Below, piece by piece: positions 35,501-46,296 of a DNA stretch of 64,000 bases (its first letter is position 1; each line of letters begins with the position of its first letter). The notes beneath the pieces were generated by a model. That model had not been told where the DNA came from. It worked only from the letters and a program-made list of their open reading frames with translations, and ran no database searches. Source of the DNA: Isoetes taiwanensis (lineage: Eukaryota > Streptophyta > Lycopodiopsida > Isoetales > Isoetaceae); the NCBI GenBank assembly GCA_021234155.1, contig JAJEKV010000026.1, forward strand, positions 3,599,259 to 3,663,258. Reading direction: 5' to 3'. Made by a program: the position numbers and the translations under genes.

Positions 35501-37641
35501 CATATACAGTATTATGATCGGCATCTCTTACCCAATGGCCAGAAGATTTGAATATAATTTAAGGCAACAGGCACAAGGAGATGCCAAAACAATTCAAAGA
35601 CAACCCTTGGTGCAACCATCTTGGAATGATCCCTCCATTCAGTTCCATCATACTGTTCCCTGTTCCTCGATCCAAGAAAGGTTCACCTCCCAGCATAGCT
35701 TCAATACTTTACAAGGTCTATAGAAAGTCGTTCAGGACCAGATTTCTTGCGTTAGCATGCTCAGTATAAAGTTAACAAGTCGACATGTGTATCTCATTTA
35801 ATCACTGCAAATGTAGAAAATACTATCTCCCTTCAGAATTCGGACCCATGTCCTTCATGGGCGAGTTGATGAATGGTACATCTTGTAACCGCCAGTGTTG
35901 GCAATTGTTCAAGTGCGGCTGCTTCTCAAAGTGCTTCGGATTTTGGCAATCGACTTCAAGAAAACCGGTCACCTAATAAGTAGTGCCTCTATAGAATCAC
36001 CATCAGCATGTCAAGACGAGGCACTGGGTAATTATTTTCAGACGATGATAATTTGCAGGACCCATAGATACAAAGTAATCCATGTGACAAGAGGCCCTTC
36101 AATGGCCTTTCTGAGGTATCAGTAACCACTTGGAATGGCTGGTCCTTGGATAGAGCATAAGCAGATCTTTTTCAATGCATTATAAGCTAACTTTTTTTGC
36201 ATTGCTACCACACAAACAACATAAGGGTTCTTTTAAATGCAGTGTATTCTTCAGGGTAATATTACTATACATACCAGTGTAGGTAAGGACTTGCAGAAGG
36301 ATGAAATAGAAGGGGTTATAACGAAACTGAAAGAGGTTACAATAGGTGATGTGGGGCAGGCTTCGATATGGAATACTCTTGGCCTTTTATTTCTCCGAAC
36401 TGGTCGCATACAGGTCAGTTTACTGGAAATGTTGCAGGATGCAGTCCAGATGTTATAATTATGATGATATATCTTCTGTCCCTTTCACAGAGTGCAGCTT
36501 TTATTTTTACATCTTTACTGAGCATTGTACCAGATAACTTGGATGCTCTTGGGAACCTAGGTGTGGCGTACCTTCACAGGTAATACTTTCCTCTTCGTCG
36601 ACGTTTAGTATTATAAATAGTTTACCCTTTTTTATCTAGAGAGAAATGTATGTCAATAAAGGAGTTAGCATTTTTTGTTCTGCATTTTCCAGAAGCTTTA
36701 AACGTTTTAAATAAGATCATGCCAATGAAATCACTTGGAGCAATAAATAAAAATTTGTTTCAAGTATGGTGTGAGTGGCACTGTGAAATGTTCTCGTTGG
36801 TGCACAATATCACTATGCATAAAAGCCAAATCACTTGAAGCAATGAACTTGTTTCAAATATGGAAGTGAATGGCACTGTGAAATGTTCTGGATGACGCTT
36901 TATCTCACCATGCATAGATAACATTAAAGACACATTAAGTGACAAAGATGGGAAACTTTTGGCCTATTTTGTTAGGCATTGTATCTTTTACTTTCTTGAC
37001 TGGGATGTTGTTCATGATAGTTGTGATGAAGATATAGTGTTTATGTTTTTGTGACTGCAGTGGTGATCTAGGCTATGCTGAACGCTGTTTCCAATCAGTA
37101 TTGAGTAAAGATGTTAATCATCCAGGTGCTCTTGTCAACTATGCTGCGCTCCTGCTGCATAAATATGGTTCTTATCTGGCAGGTATGTTTTGATTGTTCA
37201 GTGATGCTCAATATTATGTCATTGTGTCAATTTGGTTTTACATATATGGAGGAGTATATAAACTGAAGAATAGGATTTAGAAACTGAGGGGTTACCTAGA
37301 ATTCAGTAAATTGGAAGCAAAGGGTAGTGTCTTTGGGGTTTCCTTGAAGTAGCTATCTTCATTGGGTGCCAACAGAGGGTGAAGTATTGGTTTTACTATC
37401 TTTCTAACGACCTTATTGCTGAGTAAAATTGGGATTTTTTTGCATTTCGACTTGTACAGGAGCAGGTGCTGGGGCTGCACAAGGAGCATATGCTCAACAG
37501 CTTATTGCGGCAGTGGCTGCACAGCAATGTTTAGAATCTGCACTCAAGGAAGACCCAAAAGCCAGCTATGTCTGGGCTAATTTGGCAACTGCGTTTGATG
37601 TCTTGGGAGACACTTGTAGTGCTAGCATATGTCTTGGACAG
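32512..37641 (+). CDS. TPR-repeat protein (Arabidopsis At5g63200-like), exons 1-8, open frame
   Basis: Eight exons join in one continuous frame of 578 codons: 32512-33272, 33648-33855, 34014-34106, 34377-34484, 36243-36413, 36491-36579, 37061-37182 and 37460-37641, all with GT-AG borders and matching phases. Residues 1-253 are low complexity (Ser, Gln, His rich, with poly-Gln/Ala around QQALLQQALHQQALHEALQQ) and an acidic patch (SDDEEEG). A Lys/Pro-rich segment follows, then the TPR part: GLIHVARKLPKNAHAHFVLG, QRLGQPAKAIVAFEKAADIL, SIWNTLGLLFLRTGRIQ, VPDNLDALGNLGVAYLH, SGDLGYAERCFQSVL and YVWANLATAFDVLGD. I match the order and wording to the plant protein At5g63200 from memory of the family; its role is poorly known, and TPRs generally bind protein partners. 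The same exon pattern continues downstream, but damaged. Confidence 0.82.
34494..34735 (+). repeat. Intronic tandem duplication, about 118-bp unit
   Basis: In intron 4 the segment ATACCCTGGCCTTGTATAAA followed by CTCGCGCTT, an A-rich stretch and AAAAACATCTGTGC appears at about 34496 and 34613 and ends with a shared TGATCCTAA(C/T)GTA word. The copies differ mainly in the length of A runs. Confidence 0.8.
34736..36242. other. Rest of 1.76-kb intron 4 of the TPR gene
   Basis: The intron is far longer than its neighbours and probably contains inserted material. TTCTACATCTTAGAGTTC(T/C) is repeated at about 35092 and 35120. A 69-codon frame at 35514-35723 has no recognised domain and no matching splice phase that would place it in the TPR protein. 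Confidence 0.5.
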
Positions 37642-38040
37642 GTATGTAATTCTCACTTGCTTTGTCTGTTTTTTCAGATATCAAGGTGACAGGGATTTCA
37701 GTCATAGCTCTGCTTGAAATGATCATTGTCCACGTTATCAAACATAATTGCTTGATGAGTTACCTGCTTCCAACTGTATAAACCCATTTTAGTATTTATC
37801 ATCTAGTATTTGAAAGGGTGGGGAAAAGGACAGAAGATATACATGAGAGTAATCAAATTTAGTACCTTGAGAAAATAATGTTCCTTCACATGCCAAAAGA
37901 TATATAGGTCAACTACAAGGCCTTCATAGATCCAGAATAGTATTGTTCGTGTTGGGCTGGCACTAAAGATTCCAAGAGAGGTTAGAAAAACAACCAAACA
38001 ACATGTAAAACAATTTTGAATCTGTATGCTTGTCATGCCA

Positions 38041-39742
38041 TCTTAGTTCTTAGTGTTTCGTGAGCCTCAAGACTTGATCCAACTCAATTATTCACTCGGT
38101 GTGCCATAGCTTCATATGAGTGAAGAATGCAAAACATTCTGACGATCTAGCGGAGCAGCTTGCTTGGACTGCTAATGAAATGGCATCTATTATGAGAGAA
38201 GGTGATATTGCATCTCTTCAGGGCCATATGGGCAAGACTTGCAATGGTAATCAAAGCGCAGCATGACATGATATCAACCTTTAACAGTGGTGTAGTTGAT
38301 ATTAAAGAAGTTGAGGAAAGGGCACACTTTGCAACAGGTATATTTGAGATGCATCCAAATGTGTATGCTTTCAGAATAGAGCAGCATGGTTTTGGTGCAA
38401 TTTGTAGAGTTTTGGAAGTTTTGCATGGTGCAACATTCTTTCAAGTGTCGGATCAAATGAACTACTAAAAGGAAAAATTTGCATAGAGGAAAAAATACCA
38501 GAGCTATTAATCCTTAAAATCATCCTGCAATTTAGAAGTTTAGTTTTAGTAACTGGAGAATCTGCTAGAATTAAATGAACAAGGAAGAGTTTAACTAAGA
38601 TTTATATATAAGCCACCTCCAAGTCTTGTGTTCAAAAGCCAAAATAGCATGTCAAATCGAGGTATAATAATATTGATAGAAATGACCTTGTATTATGACG
38701 CCTTGAAGATTTAGAAACTGGAAGAGCATTGCACAAAATGAGGGGACAGAAAAGCATGGACAACCAAAGGCATATATTGACTATCTATATGATCTCCTTT
38801 TGTATTGTATGGGGGAATGCTCTTTTCCTCAGCTGTCGTGCATCCACACAGCTTGGGAGCATCTTAATTTGTCAATTAGCCCGTTTATATTGATTTATAC
38901 ATTCTTATAAACCAAGTAACAGGTTCCATATCAGTGTCATGCTTTCTCGTCCATAGAACTTATTTTTAAGATTTATAGTATCGAAAAAGCAAAGGAAGGA
39001 ACCTCTGCAAAGTCCAGTTATGATGATCTTTTTACTAGCACTGCCTTTTTTCCTTCAAAATCATACGATGGGATGGGCTGTTGCCAAAGTTTTAAAATCA
39101 TTTGATATCATATTTCATAAACAGTTTTTGTAAATTTTTAATGGTCTACTTCACAGGCTATAGAGGAAGATCCAGATGATGCTTTGCAGTGGCATCAGCT
39201 AGGATTGCATACATTATGTACCTTACAGTTTGTTGCAGCCTAGAAGTACTTTAAGTGTGCCATAGCAAGACGCCAAACTTGTGCTGCTGCATGGGCAAAC
39301 TTAGGTAATCCTGTTGTACTCTTTTAATATGCTGATATGAGCTTCACGAAATTAAACGACGTAATATTTTCCAGGGATAGCATTGCAATTGTTTGAAAGC
39401 ATATCACAGGCAGAGAAAGTATACAAGCAAGCTCTGTCACTTGTTTCTTCTGAGCATTCGTATGGCATACTCTCTAATCTGGGAAATCTTTATCGTCAAC
39501 AAAAACGTTACAATGATGCAGAGACAGTGCTAAATCGAGCATTGGAGCTCTGTTCTAACTATGCTCCAGCTTGTAATAATCTTGGTCTTGTATATATTGC
39601 ACAGGGAAGATGGAATGATGCAATTGAAATGTTTGACCGTGCATTTGAGGCCGACCCTTATTTGGATATTGCAAAATCTAATAAGATGAAGGCAGTTGCC
39701 CTCTCGCAAATGCAGAAAAGCTCTCCACCACAAACAAGCTAA
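38041..39742 (+). pseudogene. TPR protein 3' exons, disrupted by stops and frameshifts
   Basis: The C-terminal half of the same TPR protein continues here. Exon 9 (about 38047-38337) reads ASRLDPTQLFTRCAIASYE, then after a one-base shift near 38118 KNAKHSDDLAEQLAWTANEM, then after another shift near 38223 IWARLAMVIKAQHDMI and VEERAHFAT; an upstream in-frame TGA lies at 38061. Exon 10 (39157-39304) reads AIEEDPDDALQWHQLGLHTL and on to FVAA, then has a TAG at 39241-39243 where a Gln is expected, then KYFKCAIARR. Exon 11 (39375-39742) is open and ends with two good TPR units (ILSNLGNLYRQQKRYNDAET, APACNNLGLVYIAQGRWNDA) and a stop at 39740. With these lesions a full-length protein cannot be made as written, unless the assembly is wrong in several places. 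Confidence 0.8.
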
Positions 39743-42071
39743 TTCCTATGCAGGCCAAGTGAACCCTTCGGTTCTGATTTTTTCAGAGAGGAGTTTTTGA
39801 GCAAAGCAACTCCCAACAAGAGCAATGGGGACAGTTGGATTCCTATGATGTCGATTGCAATCTACTGCACACATAGAAAATCTCACTCAAATGTACAGTA
39901 ATTCTTATGCAAATGTAGAAAGATCCCGAGATTGCTAATCTAGCTGGCAAATGGGGAAAGTTAATTTTGTATATCTACGTCAAATGGTAAAAATGGAAAT
40001 GTGAAGAGCTTGCTGATTTTGTTTTTGAAAGTGATGCATGTTTGGCCCGCCCCAATTATGTCTTTTTTCTGACATTATCTGTTGGAAGTGACAAGATGGT
40101 AGATAGGTGACATTTGAGCCAAAGATATATTTGAGCCAAAGGTATGACATTATGGCTGAGTAGAAAGAGAGCCTAGCGTTGCTGGGCTTTTCATTTGAAA
40201 TTTGCTTGACGATGGACATGCCTATTTTATAAGGGATGTTGGGAACAAATGCCTATTTTTAAACTTTTAATTGGGATTAAAGTTTATCTTTTGTTATTAT
40301 AAGGGGTGCAAGCAAAATAATATTCTAATATTGTTATCTTAAGGCATTTAATCGAGACAACCCAAATAATATTCTAATATTGTTATCTTAAGGCAATAGC
40401 TTATTGGGAAAACAATATTGTTTATTTTCTAACATATATAATTCTCCTACAAATATGCTTTTGATAATGCTTGCACAATCGCATGCCGTATGTTTATAAC
40501 TTAAGCTTTTTAAAGGTTTAGTGAGGTATTCGTATATAAATATGTATGAAGCTGGCAACTTAAGTTTTTTAAAAGTTTAGTGTATGTATGAAGCTGATGT
40601 TGGCATATTGTTTTTGGAAAGAAGGGGTATTTTTTCTTGGAGTAAGGTTTAGGGGCGGATAACAGGTCACGTGGGGGCGGGGCATATGGCGCCCAGGGAG
40701 GCCGATGCCAAATTCGGCCCCTGCAGGTGTCGATGGGGTCATGTGTAGAAGATGGTAGCTGGCCGGATTGTTCCTGGCTTGTTTTTGTTTTCTTGGGTTT
40801 CTTTGTTTAGTCGCCCAGCTGGGCTCACTGGGCTGAATGTTTGCCCAATCATTGGGCTGTGGCAATACTGTGGCTGAAGCACTTGGGCTTTCAGAAAATC
40901 CTTTTGCACTGCCCCTCCATAGCTAGCTTGCTGCGCAGCAATTAAGACTGGCTTAAGAAGGGTTCGATTAAGAAGCTGATCGCAAACTCTGGATAAAAGC
41001 AAGAAGACATTAAGGCTTGCACAGGAGGTCGGTATACAAGATTAGCTCTTCAGTTCTGTTCACGGATTCCGGATTTGGTCGTGGCCGCCGTTTTCGCTTC
41101 CCCCATTTGGTCGATGTCGGCCTCTTGTATAGGTTGATTTGCTTTTTATAACAAAGGTGTCTTTTTTGGTAACCAAGACTATCATCGTGTGTATCAGACG
41201 AGTAGCCAGAAAGGGCACGCTCTAGCAAGAAAACGGAAGAGAAAACAGAAAGCATGTCAAAGGTTTATGTCCGAAGCATGTATTATAATTTTTGTGGTAT
41301 TAAGAGCATTGGCAACACACCGTGCTGGAATTTAGCTTTGAATTTATAAGCCAAGAGCGTTGGAATCTAGTTGGGATTCGATTCTCCAAGCTCTATTGTG
41401 TTTGTTGGCCATGTTGTATCAGGCTTTTTGAATACTGACATAACCATTGAGTTGGTTTTTTTAAAGCCCTCCTTAGAAATCGAGTCAACATGGGGCAGTT
41501 TGACCCCATCTTGACTTGTGAAGAACGGACGACAAGGCCTCTCGTGGAATATCTCACGGGATATGTCATGATCTAATGGCCACGAAAAAATAACAATGAC
41601 ACGTAGCTTTCTGAGGAAAAAATAGGGCTTTTAAAATAAGAAAAAGCATAGAAAACGGATTTGACGAGCGTTGTGTTATTGCCATGCCACAAAGCAGGGG
41701 TTTGTTTGTCTCCAGAAGCAGGGTCTCTGGAAGAAGGGTTTTTTGCAGGTAGACGTGACATGTAGGGGAGGCAATGGTTTGTAAAATCTAATCTGGTAAC
41801 TTAGCTCCATATTTCGTCTCGTCAATATTCAAAAACCTTATGTGCCAAATGCTAGCGTATGTGCTGTGAATATAAACTGCTGTTCTGCCCTTGAATATCA
41901 TGGTGCGGAGCCTCTTTGCTTGAAAGAGTGGTTGTGACTAATAGATAGAGTTTTTGTAGCTTTTCTCTGTTGGCATTCATAATTCGTTTACGACATAGAG
42001 CTCTTTGTCATCCAGCATCGCCAGTACTGTCAGAAGCTGCTTTGGGTGGGACATATAGCCTTGAGACAAAG
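39743..42071. other. Intergenic with short tandem duplications
   Basis: AATAATATTCTAATATTGTT followed by ATCTTAAGGCA occurs at about 40317 and 40367 (50-base period). A segment with CTTTTTAAAGGTTTAGTG and TATGTATGAAGCTG is duplicated at about 40500-40600. GCCTAGCGTTGCTGGGC near 40173 is an imperfect hairpin. Minus-strand frames at 40569-41255 have no recognised domain. Confidence 0.45.
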
Positions 42072-42251
42072 GAATCGCATCGATCCGAGACATCGGATCG
42101 GCATTCTAGAAGGGGGCGAGCATGCATGTCTTGCATGTGTGCATGCGACACATGCCCTCTCTGGTTAGGGTTTCGCTATTTTAGGCGTGGTTCTGCATCA
42201 ACGTCTCATCGGCGCTTCCTCTTCTCTCAGCAGTACCTTATTCTCTTTGAA
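42072..42251 (+). repeat. 180-bp direct repeat, copy 1
   Basis: This segment starts GAATCGCATCGATCCGAGAC and ends CTTATTCTCTTTGAA. It recurs at 42448-42627, exactly 376 bases on, with no indel and about three or four substitutions. It contains the inverted repeat CGATCCGA-GACA-TCGGATCG and a run of GCATGC/GCATGT words. Open frames across it (41970-42353 and 42187-42702) share the repeated peptide SHRSETSDRHSRRGRACMSC, which only reflects the DNA duplication. Confidence 0.92.
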
Positions 42252-42447
42252 TTGTTTCCAGGCAGGGGAGGGGCTTCTTCCTGCTTGGTTTGGCCCATTT
42301 GGCGTTTCTGTCATGCTGTGGCATGTCCTTTCTCGGCGTCGGCCCTTCTTTAGCCTTCATCCTGTGACCTCCGTCCTCGATTCTAGTTTGATAAGAAAGT
42401 TCTCTGGTAGTCGGGCGGTTTGTTGGTTTCATGCGAGCCCCATTCTA

Positions 42448-42627
42448 GAATCGCATCGATCCGAGACATCGGATCGGCATTCTAGAAGGGGGCGAGCATG
42501 CATGTCTTGCATGCGTGCATGCGACGCATGCCCTCTCTGGTTAGGGTTTCGCTATTTTAGGCGTGGTTCTGCATCAACATCTCATCGGCGCTTCCTCTTC
42601 TCTCAGCAGTACCTTATTCTCTTTGAA
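42448..42627 (+). repeat. 180-bp direct repeat, copy 2
   Basis: Near-identical to 42072-42251. It begins inside CATTCTAGAATCG, where a second repeat (42412-42450, starting CGGGCGGTTTGTTGGTTTCA and matched at 43113-43151) ends, so two duplications meet at the TCTAGAA word. Confidence 0.92.
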
Positions 42628-43050
42628 CCCACCCTCCCCCCTTCTTTGTTTATTGTATTGTGCACAAATTTCTGTTCATCATGTTTTTCTTCCACCCGCT
42701 GAGTGATGCTTTTTTTCCACCCCCTGGGTGATGCTATCTTCTGGTATGTTTGTGTTGTCTCGTTTGTTGTGTTGGTGATGTGCAGGTACAGGTTGGCGAG
42801 CGGCATCTATTTCGACTTCTCCATGCGGGGGTTTTTGGGAGCGATTTCTTTGCCTTACGTTTGTCCAAGCCCCTTGACGAAGGCTTATCACTAGGGTTTT
42901 TCCTCGAAAACCCGAAAGGGCGGGGTTTTTTAATCCCGGTGATAAGCTTTCGGCAGGTACATCAGCCACTCATCTGTTAGCATTGTATTTTTGGGGTCCA
43001 AATGATATAATTGGATTTTCCCTTTATTTTTCGTGGGTAGTTCGCATGTG

Positions 43051-43634
43051 TGCGGCTATCCATTGTCCACCATTGTAGAAAATCTGCTGAGATGAATGAG
43101 AAGCCTATCTATCGGGCGGTTTGTTGGTTTCATGCGAGCCCCATTCTAGAATATAAGATTTCTTTTAGGATCGAATCTCAAACCGCTCTTGTTAGCGACA
43201 AATACCAGGGAAATGTTATATGCAGATTTAGAAACTGGAACATCTCCTGCACTCCCACTCCTCATGCTGCCGCTGCAATAAAACACTACCAGAATGCTGA
43301 TCTGAAGGAGCTCGCTTCTCTGGGACATGGGACAAGGAGCATAATCCATTGTAAACTTCCGTCTATTCTAGCCTCTGGTCCATTGTCCAAAACAGCCAAG
43401 ACCCAATATTTTCGAACTCATAAATACCAGCTCCACTTTATACCCCAAAATCTAGCAAATCTGGGACTAATAATCTCAGGAATAGAGTCATGGACCATAC
43501 TGCAACATAATACTGTTAGGAAAGCTATAGAAATGGCACGTGTTCAAGCCCTAAAGGTGGGCATGGGAAGGAAAGGTCACAGGTTGGAAGAGAAAAATGC
43601 TAAGCTGCAGAAATGGCATGTGTTGCAGCCCTAA
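43051..43634 (+). CDS. Hypothetical ORF, about 180-194 codons, doubtful
   Basis: An open frame runs to a stop at 43632-43634; the first ATG in frame is near 43092 (MNEKPIYRAVCWFHASPILE). It begins within the 39-base repeat shared with 42412-42450, and its last third lies in a tandem repeat (43531-43690). The middle (KYQGNVICRFRNWNISCTPT, and on to KHYQNADLKELASLG) has ordinary composition, but I recognise no domain. No promoter or splice evidence. It may be chance or a relic of a retroelement. Confidence 0.22.
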
Positions 43635-43690
43635 AGATGGGCATGGGAAGGAAGGGTCACAGATTGGAAAGGAAAAATCCTGAGCAGCAA
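43531..43690 (+). repeat. Two-copy tandem repeat, about 79-bp unit
   Basis: GAAATGGCA(C/T)GTGTT, then CAGCCCTAAAG(G/A)TGGGCATG or a variant, then GGAAGGAAAGGTCACAG or a variant, occurs at 43531 and about 43610 with roughly 10 percent difference. Confidence 0.85.
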
Positions 43691-46200
43691 ACGACAACCA
43701 TTCCCCCCAAAATGAAGAGCTAAACCCAAAAAAAGGAAAACAAAAAGGAAATAGGTATGTGGTGGGCAAAAAAATCGTCATGATTGTCAACCCTTTCAAA
43801 AGTCTACCCCTAGCCTATATCAAGCTTAAGCTTAGTTTGCCACGTTGTATAGGTGCATTTAACATGTGTTGCCACCTTATATGTGGCAATAATTATATAG
43901 ATTTTTTTATGTGCATTGCCACCTCACTGCAACAACACCACTATGGATTCCAAGGATTTAGTTCCTTAGGACAACTAGCAGTATTGCCACAGTTCCTCCA
44001 TATCCGGAATTCCAACTGCGACCTCTACGCCTCCAAGTTTTCTATTCTATATACCTCTTTTTCTCGATTTTGTGCTTTGTTTCTCAATTCTATACACGTA
44101 TTTTTTGCTGCTTCTGCCTGTTCCCGTTAAACTTTTCCTTTTTTGTTCAATTTCCCAATCCACAGTGGCATGGTCACTCCATATAACAAATTGGCTATCC
44201 ATCCATGACTTCCTTTCATACTACAATGCTCACCTTTGAAAAAGGACCGCTATCCAAGCCCCGGTATTTGGGGTGCTCATATTTGCCTTTCTTCTCTTGT
44301 ATACTTCCATTTATATATGGCTTTTAAACCATTATAAATTACTAAATTGTTTCAACAATTTTGGATATACCATATATGCCACTTGCAAAGATGATTTCAT
44401 ATGATAGGTAGATAGTCAGACCAACATAATAAAGTAGGGTTTGCCACAATTTGCTTATTAATTTATGATTTGTTACATATCCCGTGTGTTAATGAGCATG
44501 TGTGCTATCCATATTTAATTGTTCCATATTTCTTGATTATTGAAATATTACCATGAGGGGATTTTGAAAGCGCTAAGAATGCTAGGCTAAATATGAACAG
44601 TGGCCAACCATGGTAATGTACTTAAAAATATTCCTCAGTGTTCCTTTGATTGACTCCTGAATATATGACTACCTTATGGGCCCAAAAACATGAGGTAGCA
44701 AGACGTGTTAAGTCCTGTATGTTCTTAAATCCATAGCCACACAATATGACGTGCATAAATCAATATAAAAAAGAAAGTCCTCATACAAATTCATCACGGT
44801 TCACATTTCAAGAACATCTTTCGCACTATTCTAAAGATATCCAAATCCCCCCTTGCAAATAAGTCAGAGAAGAGAAATGTTTGCGGCGGCCTTGGCCGCC
44901 ACGATAAATTTCTTGTATGGATAAAGATAAGAAAACAATATATTATGGGAAAATATCTTTCATATGGCCTTACAACATGTTTTGCATGGCTATACATTTC
45001 ACATGCCTATATATTTGTGGAACTTAAATGGGAAACCCTATAAAGGGAATGGACCAAAGCAGCTAGAACATACATGCCATTACCACCATTAAAAAAACAC
45101 ATCCTTTAGGAACAAATTTTGTGGGATTATCTCCCTCAATGTTCTTGAATTCAATGGAATTATCTAGTTGAATGCTCTTTACTTATGTTATCAAAATTGC
45201 AATTACGAATTTCTACATAAATGGAATTGAAATTGATGCAGCACCTCAGTTGTAATTCAATATCAAGTAGAAGGGAAAACTTTCTTTTGCTGCCTTGCAA
45301 ATCCTCTTTAGCCATGCCAATCCTTGCATTCGATTCTACACTTATCCAAACATGAATCTGACCTACAAATCTGATGGCATGTGTCATATTCCATGGCAGG
45401 AGATCATGGATTGTGTGTATATCATTATAATTTCATGATGCGTGTATTTGTGGTTTGCAAGACAAAACGGAGCTCATATTATAGAGATCATGTGTGCTAG
45501 TTCTAGGACATGTAATACTTACAGTTGAAGAGAAGAAATCTCTTCATTCAAAGATCAAGATCAATTTGCTAATGAACAAAGAAAATCTTGAAAACTTGCA
45601 TGTATGTATGGATAAACCTCACCTGGGTTAATAACACTAGAGCTTGGATAAATGAATTAAAAAAAAGATAGATAGGCCATGAACCTAACACAAAAAAAAA
45701 ATGGAGAGATGGGTCATTGGATTGCATCTCAAACCTTGGCCGATATTACTGCTGAGAAAATCCTCCTTGAAACCGAAAAGACCCCAATCTCAATCTTAAA
45801 AAAATTACTGAAGGAGGAAACTAGTGTGCAGCTTGAGCTCGTCAAAATAGTCACACGCTTACATGAGTGTGTGAGAGACCAAAGCAGATTCACAGTTATA
45901 CAAGTAAACATCTTTGTGATACTGAAGAGCAATCTTATGACACCACCCACATTTGAAAGGAACCATAATCTGGGACACATCTGAAAGAAAAAACACATAT
46001 CCAAATGCATTCCAATGTAGCTTTAACACTTGGAGAGCCGCACATTCCTTTCGTAATAGTAGGCCGTAAATAAAAGTTGCAAAAATAATCATATCGCCTA
46101 AACATAGCTAGTATAGGCTGCGCTAAGTAATATGATGATGAAAGAACAAACTCATGATTTAAATTACTAAGAAATACAATCATAACAGAAGTTTCATGAA
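43691..46200. other. Intergenic; one coding-looking ORF at 45679-45984
   Basis: AT-rich with no transposon ends found. The plus-strand frame 45679-45984 includes SQTLADITAEKILLETEKTP, then ISILKKLLKEETSVQLELVK and LHECVRDQSRFTVIQ, followed by a possible GTAAAC donor. Its Leu/Glu/Lys pattern looks like a coiled coil, but I cannot name it or connect it to other exons. It faces the minus-strand gene at 46.3-47.3 kb. Confidence 0.3.
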
Positions 46201-46296
46201 GTCAAAGACAAAAGCTGGTGGAGATATATCTAAGGGCTGTGCTAATAGCAAAAAGCAGGACAGTTGGGAGGCATTTAAGGGAAAAATAAGAGTTAC

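Noticed and set aside
39241-39243. In-frame TAG read through or restored by RNA editing
   Set aside because: U-to-C editing that removes stops is known for fern and hornwort organelle transcripts; nothing indicates it for nuclear spliced mRNAs, and exon 9 has frameshifts that editing cannot mend.
40165-40195. GCCTAGCGTTGCTGGGC as another Helitron 3' hairpin
   Set aside because: The stem has a mismatch, and there is no CTAG-T end at the right distance on either strand.
41970-42702. 127- and 171-codon ORFs
   Set aside because: Both cross the 180-bp duplication and share the same repeated peptide; no domain or gene signal.
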